Source: an uncultured Cellvibrionales bacterium (GTDB taxonomy: Bacteria; Pseudomonadota; Gammaproteobacteria; Pseudomonadales; UBA7434). Taken from it: a stretch of DNA of 8,773 nucleotides. The position numbers were made by a program, and so were the translations under genes. The stretch spans positions 1 to 8,773 of the forward strand of contig CALCNB010000151.1 in NCBI GenBank assembly GCA_937897785.1, written 5' to 3'. The notes below the pieces were generated by a model. It was not told the origin of the DNA. It searched no databases and worked only from the letters and a program-made list of their open reading frames with translations. Positions 1 through 5,717 of the stretch are shown here, piece after piece. Position 1 is the first letter of the stretch; every line of letters begins with the position of its first letter.

Positions 1-615
1 ATCGCTGGCAATATGATAAGACAGTGTCTCAGGCAGCGAGCCGGTCAGTGAGTTTCTGATGAGGTCTAACTGCATTTGAATTTGATAGGTAAGTTTGTTT
101 TGCACGCCTGGTGTAAGAGAAAATTGTTTTTTATCAACCGTTTTACTCTTAATTGTTTCCCCGATCAATCGTTGATTTTTCCAGTCAAAATATAAATTAA
201 TTCTCTCGTTTTTACCAAAACCCTTTTTTTGGTAGTGATATTGAATGGGTCTGATCATATTATCTTTTGTCATTTCAAATTCAGACCACTCGTCAATTTT
301 CATCCATAGAGCCTTAGCTTTCCAGCTAGCTTGGTAACGGTTATCACCCGTTTCTTTTATTGTTTTTATCCCTTTGACGTTTAGGCCTTTTATTCTGGCA
401 TGATAACGGGCCTCATAGTTAAGGGCTTTGGCGAGTGGGTCAGTGTCTGTCATTGGCAATGAAGACCAAGACAATGAGGAATAAAGAAAGATACAAAGAA
501 TCAGCGCCAAGCTCGTTAATGCAGACAAACTTAATGGCTTGAAAGGTATGCAAGGCGATAGCGAGAATATTAACAATGGAATAGCACGCGTGTTTTTAAT
601 CGGCTTTATAACCAT
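1..615 (-). CDS. DUF3108 exported protein, 3' end cut by window edge
   Basis: The frame stays open from an ATG at 615 to the window edge, giving 205 codons with no stop, so the C-terminus is missing. The N-terminus is long and hydrophobic (leucine/serine-rich to about residue 50), consistent with a signal peptide or anchor. It is followed by a domain with NYEARYHA, a basic GLNVKGIK stretch, a YQASWKAKALW strand and, later, LTPGVQNKLTYQIQMQLDL. This is the beta-rich pattern of DUF3108, a periplasmic family of unknown function, usually somewhat longer than what is seen here. The start lies 20 bp inside the purN end, and I see no Shine-Dalgarno sequence before it, so it is probably translated by coupling to purN. 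A TTG at 576 is a weaker alternative start. Position behind purN fits the DUF3108-purN-purM order I recall from Pseudomonas. Family call is fairly sure, start less so. Confidence 0.8.
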   Translation of the reverse strand, partial: MVIKPIKNTRAIPLLIFSLSPCIPFKPLSLSALTSLALILCIFLYSSLSWSSLPMTDTDPLAKALNYEARYHARIKGLNVKGIKTIKETGDNRYQASWKAKALWMKIDEWSEFEMTKDNMIRPIQYHYQKKGFGKNERINLYFDWKNQRLIGETIKSKTVDKKQFSLTPGVQNKLTYQIQMQLDLIRNSLTGSLPETLSYHIASD

Positions 616-1243
616 GTTCTGGGAGTTTATGTTGGTCAAGAAAGGCATCTCCATCAATCAGTTTTAGTCTTTCTTCTGCTAACCAGGCAATGACTTGAGG
701 ATAAATCTTATGTTCCTCGATCAGGACTTTGGCGGCTAAAGTATCGGCATTATCGCTGTTTAAGATAGGCACTTTTGCCTGCAGTATTGACGGCCCGCCA
801 TCTAGCTCTGCGGTAACGAAATGGACGGTCACTCCCGCTTGTTTTTGTTCGTCATCAATAGCGCGTTGGTGGGTGTTAAGCCCAGGGTACTTAGGCAGCA
901 ATGAGGGGTGAATGTTCAATAATTTGCCCTCGAAAATAGCCACAAATTCAGGGGTTAAAATGCGCATAAAGCCGGCTAACACCACGATATCGGGGTTGAG
1001 CTCGATGATGCGTTTGGCAAGCTCCGCGTCAAAGGCAGACCGTGAATCGAATTTTGTGTGATCAATGCAGAGAGTGTCTATACCCGCTTCACTGGCTCTT
1101 TGGAGTCCAAAAGCTTTCGGGCGGTTACTGATGACTCGTTTGATTTGACCATTAATTTGATCACTTTGGCAGGCCTCAATAATAGACTGCAAGTTGCTGC
1201 CACTACCAGAAATTAATACGACGATGCTTGCGGCTTTTTTCAT
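596..1243 (-). CDS. purN: Phosphoribosylglycinamide formyltransferase (PurN)
   Basis: Cytoplasmic enzyme that moves a formyl group from 10-formyl-tetrahydrofolate to GAR, the third step of de novo IMP synthesis. With the ATG start the protein has 215 residues, against 212 in E. coli. It opens with the phosphate-binding VVLISGSGSNLQSI. The catalytic triad of the family is present: Asn110 and His112 in LLNIHPSLLPKYPG, and Asp148 in ELDGGP, a constant offset of four from E. coli Asn106, His108 and Asp144. The frame can be extended to a TTG at 1255, which would overlap the purM stop by 8 bp. I prefer the ATG at 1243, 4 bp after that stop, because it gives the family length. Neither start has a clear ribosome binding site, so coupling to purM is likely. 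Complete and intact. Confidence 0.97.
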   Translation of the reverse strand: MKKAASIVVLISGSGSNLQSIIEACQSDQINGQIKRVISNRPKAFGLQRASEAGIDTLCIDHTKFDSRSAFDAELAKRIIELNPDIVVLAGFMRILTPEFVAIFEGKLLNIHPSLLPKYPGLNTHQRAIDDEQKQAGVTVHFVTAELDGGPSILQAKVPILNSDNADTLAAKVLIEEHKIYPQVIAWLAEERLKLIDGDAFLDQHKLPEHGYKAD

Positions 1244-1247
1244 TGGG

Positions 1248-2306
1248 CTAGTCAACCAAGTTCACTTGCGCAGTACCTTGTGTTGATTCGCTAATATTAC
1301 CGACATGCCAAGCATTTTCACCTTCCGCTGTTAGTAGCGATATAGCATCCTCAAGCTGAGCTGCAGGAACGACCACGATCATACCGATACCGCAATTAAA
1401 GGTACGATACATTTCTTCTTGTTCAACGTTTCCTTGCTGCTGCAGCCAATCAAAAATAGCTGGCATTTTCCAGCTGCTAGTGTTGATGTCTGCCTGCGTA
1501 TTAGCGGGTAAAACACGAGGAATATTTTCTAATAAACCGCCGCCTGTGATATGAGCAATGGCATTGATAGTTATGTTTTCTTGCAGCTTGAGTAATGATT
1601 TTACATAGATTCGTGTCGGTGTTAATAACGTTTTTCCGAGGCTTGATTGACCGAAGTCTTGATCCAGATCGGCGTCGCAATGACCGATAATCTTTCGAAT
1701 TAAGGAATAGCCATTAGAATGAGGGCCGGATGAGCCGAGGGCGATAATGGCATCACCTGCGGCAGTTTTTGAGCCATCAATAACACCACCTTCTTCTACA
1801 ACGCCCACACAAAAACCTGCCAGGTCATAATCGCCTTTGGCATACATGCCAGGCATCTCGGCCGTTTCGCCGCCAATTAAGGCCGCGCCAGCTTGCAGGC
1901 ATCCCTCACCAATACTCTCAACAACCGTGGCCGCGACATCAACATCAAGCTCAGCTGAGGCATAATAATCAAGAAAGAATAAGGGTTCGGCACCCGCCAC
2001 GACGAGGTCGTTGACGCACATGGCAACTAAATCAATGCCCACTCCCTCATGATAACCACTGTCGAGGGCGAGTTTAAGTTTGGTTCCAACGCCATCAGTT
2101 CCGGCCACTAATACGGGGTTTTTATAGCCGCTGGGAAGCTTGCAAAGCGCCCCGAATCCGCCGAGGCCACCCATGACCTCGGGTCTCATTGTTTTTTTTG
2201 CTACGCCTTTGATTCTTTCTACCAGTGCATTACCTGCATCAATATCAACGCCAGCATCTTTATAGGACAGGCTGACAGCCTTTGTTTTGAGATTATCATT
2301 GCTCAT
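1248..2306 (-). CDS. purM: Phosphoribosylformylglycinamidine cyclo-ligase (PurM)
   Basis: AIR synthetase: ATP-dependent ring closure of FGAM to aminoimidazole ribotide in purine synthesis, cytoplasmic and homodimeric in the family. The 352 residues compare with 345 in E. coli, the extra ones being at the N-terminus before SLSYKDAGVDIDAGNALV. Conserved blocks in order are GGLGGFGAL (about 46-54), GTDGVGTKLKLA (69-80), the GGETAEMPGMY loop (145-155), GSSGPHSNGYS (191-201), AHITGGGLLENIPRVLP (251-267) and the C-terminal EMYRTFNCGIGM. The ATG at 2306 has AAAGG about 12 nt upstream, a slightly long spacing. It is first in the purM-purN-DUF3108 operon and transcribed away from the DUF2066 gene. I looked for a PurR-type operator (ACGCAAACGTTTNCNT) in the upstream region and saw no convincing match. 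Complete. Confidence 0.98.
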   Translation of the reverse strand: MSNDNLKTKAVSLSYKDAGVDIDAGNALVERIKGVAKKTMRPEVMGGLGGFGALCKLPSGYKNPVLVAGTDGVGTKLKLALDSGYHEGVGIDLVAMCVNDLVVAGAEPLFFLDYYASAELDVDVAATVVESIGEGCLQAGAALIGGETAEMPGMYAKGDYDLAGFCVGVVEEGGVIDGSKTAAGDAIIALGSSGPHSNGYSLIRKIIGHCDADLDQDFGQSSLGKTLLTPTRIYVKSLLKLQENITINAIAHITGGGLLENIPRVLPANTQADINTSSWKMPAIFDWLQQQGNVEQEEMYRTFNCGIGMIVVVPAAQLEDAISLLTAEGENAWHVGNISESTQGTAQVNLVD

Positions 2307-2379
2307 TTTACGTACAGACCTTTAAGGGTGAGCATCTTAAGAGCTGATGCCATATTGAGTTCTAATCGATTAATTTTAT

Positions 2380-2385
2380 ATTGTA
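2380..2385 (-). promoter_or_regulatory. Possible -10 element for the purM operon
   Basis: On the minus strand TACAAT matches the sigma70 -10 consensus at five of six positions, in an AT-rich stretch about 75 bp before the purM ATG. The hexamer at the proper -35 distance is poor (CTGCAG). A 10-bp palindrome TAATCGATTA (2363-2372) would lie at the predicted transcription start and could be an operator. Weak prediction. Confidence 0.25.
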
Positions 2386-2411
2386 CTCGATTGCTCACTA
2401 ATCTGCAGTGT

Positions 2412-2441
2412 TTAGCAATGGCCTTTTTGCCAGATTGCTAA
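2412..2441. repeat. Inverted repeat in the purM/DUF2066 divergent region
   Basis: TTAGCAAT-GGC (2412-2422), a six-base loop CTTTTT, then GCC (2429-2431), two unpaired bases AG and ATTGCTAA (2434-2441). The outer eight and inner three pairs are perfect. It lies upstream of both predicted promoters and has no T-run after either arm, so a regulator binding site is more plausible than a terminator. Confidence 0.5.
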
Positions 2442-2480
2442 GAAGTGCCGTGATTTGACGGTTAAAGTTTGATGGCTTCT

Positions 2481-2489
2481 TGCTATAGT
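2481..2489 (+). promoter_or_regulatory. Possible extended -10 promoter for the DUF2066 gene run
   Basis: TG-C-TATAGT is an extended -10 element (TGn plus five of six matches to TATAAT). It lies about 75 bp before the first candidate start. No good -35 sits 17 bp upstream (GTTAAA), and TTGACG at 2455-2460 is too far away at 23 bp. Transcription would begin near 2496, placing the 2600-2630 hairpin about 100 nt into the transcript. Confidence 0.35.
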
Positions 2490-2563
2490 AATGGTGCTAT
2501 GATTTGATTTTTTTCTCTTTCCCGTGTAATTAAGCTTAGACTTTTGGCAGAGATGTTGGCCTC

Positions 2564-3802
2564 ATGAAGAAACGGTTGAAGCACTTATTTGTTGACCTGT
2601 CATCGAAGCGCATGAGTCGCGCTTCGATGAAGGTTGTAAGGCCGAATTGTTCAGTTTTTCTGCTGGCTTGTTTTATTATTAATAGTAGTTTCTCAGTAGC
2701 GGCTGAATTCATTGATCTTTACAGTGTTAAGCTAGCTATAGATTCAGAAGCCAAACAGCAGCGTTTAGTGGCAAGCCAAAAGGCATTGGAAACGGTTTTT
2801 GTACGAGCAACCGGCGATGTGGATGCGCTAAAGAAATACCCTGTATTGGCGAAAAATATTGATTCAGCAGATCAATTGCTAGCTAGCTATTCCTATTATC
2901 AAGATGCAATACCATCGGCTGATTATATGGCCAATCAAGTGATGACAAACGATGCGCGTATTACCGAGACTAAAATGCCAGAGAATGTTCAATCCTCGCA
3001 GCTGATGATTGAGTTTGCCTTCAAACCAGAAGCGGTTAAGCAGTTATTGATGTCGGCCTCAGCACCTTTTTGGCAAGCGAGTCGACCTGAAGTGCTAATT
3101 TGGCTGGTGGTTCAAGATGGCGCTAAGCGTCAGATCATTAACAGTGAGCGGTCTCCGGGTCACTTTAGTCAACTGCAAGTCGCCGCAAAGCGGAGAGGTA
3201 TTCCTGTTGCTCAGCCGCTATTAGATTTGGAAGAGCTTTCTGCTATTAGTGAAGACGATATTTGGGCATTATCCATGGATAAAATTATCGCCAGTTCAGA
3301 TCGTTATGCTCATGGTGCAGTTCTGGCTGGTAAAATCAGTCGCATGACTTCCGGCCAATGGTATGGACAATGGATATTAAGTTATAAAAATAGCGAGTTA
3401 GTTGAATTTTACAGGGGCGATGACCTGCTTGAGTTTAGTGATTTAGGCATAGACTTAATCGCCGATAAAATGGCTAACGATTATGCCGTTGTGACTTCGG
3501 AAAAGAGGCCGAATAATGAATGGTTGATACAAGTTGATGGTGTTCATTCATTACAGGATTTTACCCGCTTAAGTCAATCTTTGCGCGCTGTTCCGGCTTT
3601 AGATACTATTCGGCTCCATTCGGTGGATCAATCGAGCTGTTATTTTTATTTAGATGCGGTGGTTCAATTGCAAAAAATCCAAGCTTTGCTGGCGTTAAAT
3701 GATTCACTAGAATTGCAATCACCCAAGAATGTAATGCCAAGCATCGATGTTAAACCGAAAACTAATACGGTGAGTTTGCATTATGTTTGGCGCCAGCGAT
3801 AA
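2564..3802 (+). CDS. DUF2066 exported protein
   Basis: Envelope protein of unknown function. From the first ATG it has 412 residues. A signal peptide is clear at residues 22-47 (MKVVRPN, then VFLLACFII and a VAA-E cleavage site). After it, the mature start LYSVKLAID followed by a helix ending ALETVFVRATGD matches the N-terminal domain of DUF2066; a middle domain runs to about 300 and a C-terminal domain to the end. The start is uncertain. ATG at 2564 puts 21 residues ahead of the signal peptide, an unusually long n-region. ATGs at 2612 and 2627 give conventional signal peptides, and a perfect 12-bp inverted repeat (2600-2630) covers both. None has a strong ribosome binding site. The gene is divergent from purM and 44 bp ahead of the PerM-like gene. 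Family call confident, start not. Confidence 0.82.
   Translation: MKKRLKHLFVDLSSKRMSRASMKVVRPNCSVFLLACFIINSSFSVAAEFIDLYSVKLAIDSEAKQQRLVASQKALETVFVRATGDVDALKKYPVLAKNIDSADQLLASYSYYQDAIPSADYMANQVMTNDARITETKMPENVQSSQLMIEFAFKPEAVKQLLMSASAPFWQASRPEVLIWLVVQDGAKRQIINSERSPGHFSQLQVAAKRRGIPVAQPLLDLEELSAISEDDIWALSMDKIIASSDRYAHGAVLAGKISRMTSGQWYGQWILSYKNSELVEFYRGDDLLEFSDLGIDLIADKMANDYAVVTSEKRPNNEWLIQVDGVHSLQDFTRLSQSLRAVPALDTIRLHSVDQSSCYFYLDAVVQLQKIQALLALNDSLELQSPKNVMPSIDVKPKTNTVSLHYVWRQR
2600..2630 (+). repeat. Perfect 12-bp inverted repeat (hairpin) at the DUF2066 start region
   Basis: TCATCGAAGCGC (2600-2611) and GCGCTTCGATGA (2619-2630) are exact reverse complements around a seven-base loop ATGAGTC. 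In RNA this gives a stable 12-bp stem. The loop holds the ATG at 2612 and the right arm holds the ATG at 2627. The left arm holds GAAG, the only Shine-Dalgarno-like bases near 2612. No T-run follows, so it is not a standard intrinsic terminator. It could control translation or be a DNA-level dyad for a regulator. Confidence 0.75.
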
Positions 3803-3807
3803 ATTAC

Positions 3808-3813
3808 TATAAT
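3808..3813 (+). promoter_or_regulatory. Possible internal -10 element before the PerM-like gene
   Basis: A perfect TATAAT lies just after the DUF2066 stop and 33 bp before the next start codon. The -35 region at the right distance (around 3785-3791, GTTTGG/TTTGGC) is poor. It could give the PerM-like gene and hda a promoter of their own, but such hexamers occur by chance in AT-rich gaps. Confidence 0.22.
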
Positions 3814-3846
3814 TGAGTTTGTCAATAATTTTAGGATTGTCTCGAT

Positions 3847-4941
3847 ATGAATGATGATGCAAAATTTAAAGTTTTCTTTTGGCTGGCAACAGCTACTTCT
3901 TTATGTTTTATCGTCTATCTTTTGCGTGGCATGATGGCACCTTTTGTTATCGCTGGCTTGATGGCTTATCTAGCTGATCCCTTGGCTGATAAGTTGGAAG
4001 CAAGGGGGCTGTCTCGAACTCTTGCCGTGCTAATTATTTTTAGTTTTTTAGCTGCTTTGATTATTGCAATCTTGCTGTTTTTAATTCCTTTGTTGGCCGC
4101 TCAAATGGATTCTTTATTGCAGTCACTACCGACCATTATCGAATGGTTTTATCAGCAGACGCTACCGTTATTACAGAGTTTAACTGGCTTAAATGAGCCT
4201 ACAGATATATTTAATGAGTTTAAGAGTAAGCTTTCAAGTGACTGGCAGAGCGCTAGTGGCTTTTTAGGTTTATTAGTCAGTAATTTAACCCGCTCTGGTT
4301 ACGCCGTTATTGCTTGGCTAGGTGCGTTTGCCTTAGTACCAGTGGTGGCGTTTTTTATGCTCCGTGATTGGGATGTTTTTGTTGCGCAATTACTACAGAT
4401 TCTTCCACGCTCACGAGTCGATCAAGTTAAGCGACTAGCGACTCAGTGCGATGCGGTATTAGGTGAATTCCTAAGAGGGCAGCTACTGATTATGTTGCTG
4501 CTTGGCTTAATATATGCTGTTGGGTTGAGTATTATTGGTATTGATTTAGCCTTATTGCTAGGCCTAACTGCGGGTTTAGCAAGTATTGTGCCTTATCTTG
4601 GTGTCGTAGTAGGTATATTGCTGGCAGGTATTGCTGCACTTGCCCAGTTTCAAGAGTGGATATATTTACTTGCGGTGTTATTAGTGTTTGGTGTCGGGCA
4701 GTTGCTAGAGAGTTTGTTTTTAACGCCGATCTTGGTCGGAGATAAAATTGGCCTGCATCCTGTCGTTGTTATTTTTGCTATCTTAGCAGGCGGGCAGTTA
4801 TTCGGTTTTGTTGGTGTGCTGCTAGCATTACCTGTCACGGCTATTCTATCCGTGTTGGCTGCAGAGGGATTAAGTAACTATAAGGCCAGTCATCTTTATA
4901 ATGACGAGCTTGGTCAGTCTAGCCCGAAGCTAAAAGAATAA
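3847..4941 (+). CDS. AI-2E/PerM-family membrane transporter
   Basis: Inner-membrane protein of the AI-2E transporter family (formerly UPF0118), 364 residues, which is typical. The family name comes from TqsA, an autoinducer-2 exporter. Other members do other jobs, such as ion or osmolyte efflux, so the substrate here is unknown. Hydrophobic segments fall at about 9-25, 29-43, 56-86, 153-172, 209-232, 233-265, 271-285 and 303-338, with a soluble loop at about 87-150. Family marks are the early APFVIAGLMAYLADPL, the amphipathic FLRGQLLIMLLLGLIYAVGL (208-227), VPYLG (248-252) and the C-terminal run from ESLFLTPILVG through GLHPVVVIFAILAGGQLFG to ALPVTAIL. The ATG has AGGA (3833-3836) 10 nt upstream. 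It sits 44 bp after DUF2066 and 34 bp before hda, so cotranscription is likely. PerM-like by family and context; the symbol is left open. Confidence 0.9.
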   Translation: MNDDAKFKVFFWLATATSLCFIVYLLRGMMAPFVIAGLMAYLADPLADKLEARGLSRTLAVLIIFSFLAALIIAILLFLIPLLAAQMDSLLQSLPTIIEWFYQQTLPLLQSLTGLNEPTDIFNEFKSKLSSDWQSASGFLGLLVSNLTRSGYAVIAWLGAFALVPVVAFFMLRDWDVFVAQLLQILPRSRVDQVKRLATQCDAVLGEFLRGQLLIMLLLGLIYAVGLSIIGIDLALLLGLTAGLASIVPYLGVVVGILLAGIAALAQFQEWIYLLAVLLVFGVGQLLESLFLTPILVGDKIGLHPVVVIFAILAGGQLFGFVGVLLALPVTAILSVLAAEGLSNYKASHLYNDELGQSSPKLKE

Positions 4942-4965
4942 GCAGTTAACATGATTAGTTATAAT

Positions 4966-4978
4966 AGGATTTATTTTG
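4966..4978 (+). promoter_or_regulatory. Ribosome binding site and TTG start of hda
   Basis: AGGA at 4966-4969 lies six bases before a TTG at 4976-4978 that begins the frame containing the conserved Hda N-terminus. The nearest ATG (4951) is out of frame and runs to a stop after about 24 codons. No in-frame ATG precedes the clamp-binding motif, so the TTG is the best supported start. Confidence 0.7.
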
Positions 4979-5707
4979 ACCCGACTTATTTCCAAACAAG
5001 TACCACTAGCTTTAAAGTTAGATGATGAGGCGATTTTTGAGAGCTTTTGGTCTGAGCGTGACTCAGTTGCTGTTGAATCAATACGTGAGTTATCGAAGGG
5101 ATCAGCGGGATGGATTTACCTTACCGGCAGTCAGGGTGGCGGTGTTAGTCATTTGCTGCAGGCGTGCTCTGCAGAGGCTTTAAAGGCTGGTTTTTCAGCT
5201 ATGTATGTTGATTTTCTTGCGTTACTTGAGATCTTTGAACAGTCAGTTGATGATGAAGCGGTTGTTAATTATTTTGACTCATTAGAAAATTTTGATGTGT
5301 TAGTGATAGATAATATAGATGCTGTCAGTGGTCGACGGTTCTGGCAAGAGCAACTTTTTTACTTGCTAGAGAAGTTAAAAAATAAGCCCAATGCCTGCCT
5401 GTTGTTAGGTGCCCATACGCTTGCCAATGACTTGGACTGTGACTTGCTTGATCTAAAGTCAAGATTGAAATGGGCAACAGGTTTTCAATTACAGCTCTTG
5501 GATGATGCGCAGAAAGTAGACTTACTTCAATTCAAAGCGAATCGTTTAGGATTAACATTATCCCTTGATGTGGCTAATTTTTTGTTGGCTCGATGCTCGC
5601 GTAACCTTGGCGATCTTAGTGCGCTATTATCCGATTTAGACGTCCAGGCCTTAAGTTCAAAACGCCGTCTGACTATCCCGTGGATAAAATCAATTTTAAA
5701 TATATAG
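4976..5707 (+). CDS. hda: DnaA regulatory inactivator Hda
   Basis: AAA+ protein related to DnaA. In E. coli, Hda-ADP bound to the DNA-loaded beta clamp stimulates ATP hydrolysis by DnaA and prevents re-initiation. The 243 residues begin with a clamp-binding motif QVPLAL (8-13, pattern QxxLxL), followed by a conserved FESFW. Walker A is degenerate, GSQGGGVS (51-58), with valine where P-loops carry lysine and E. coli Hda carries arginine. Walker B is VLVIDN (108-113), the box VII arginine finger candidate is Arg163 in KSRLKW, and the sensor 2 region is CSRNLGDLSALLSDLD, ending in RLTIPWIKSIL as in E. coli. The DNA-binding domain IV of DnaA is absent, as expected. Start is TTG with a good ribosome binding site. 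It is 34 bp after the PerM-like gene and 10 bp before the CitE-like gene, probably one transcript. Confidence 0.95.
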   Translation: MTRLISKQVPLALKLDDEAIFESFWSERDSVAVESIRELSKGSAGWIYLTGSQGGGVSHLLQACSAEALKAGFSAMYVDFLALLEIFEQSVDDEAVVNYFDSLENFDVLVIDNIDAVSGRRFWQEQLFYLLEKLKNKPNACLLLGAHTLANDLDCDLLDLKSRLKWATGFQLQLLDDAQKVDLLQFKANRLGLTLSLDVANFLLARCSRNLGDLSALLSDLDVQALSSKRRLTIPWIKSILNI

Positions 5708-5717
5708 AGGTTTTTTT

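Noticed and set aside
729..911. Open frame on the plus strand inside purN
   Set aside because: It is antisense to a complete, highly conserved gene, has no ribosome binding site I can see and its product resembles no family I know.
4960..4965. Perfect TATAAT just before hda
   Set aside because: No -35 at a suitable distance, and transcription from it would begin almost at the start codon, losing the AGGA ribosome binding site.
4951..5025. ATG at 4951 with a short frame just ahead of hda
   Set aside because: It is out of frame with hda, runs into a stop inside it, and has no ribosome binding site; it does not extend Hda.
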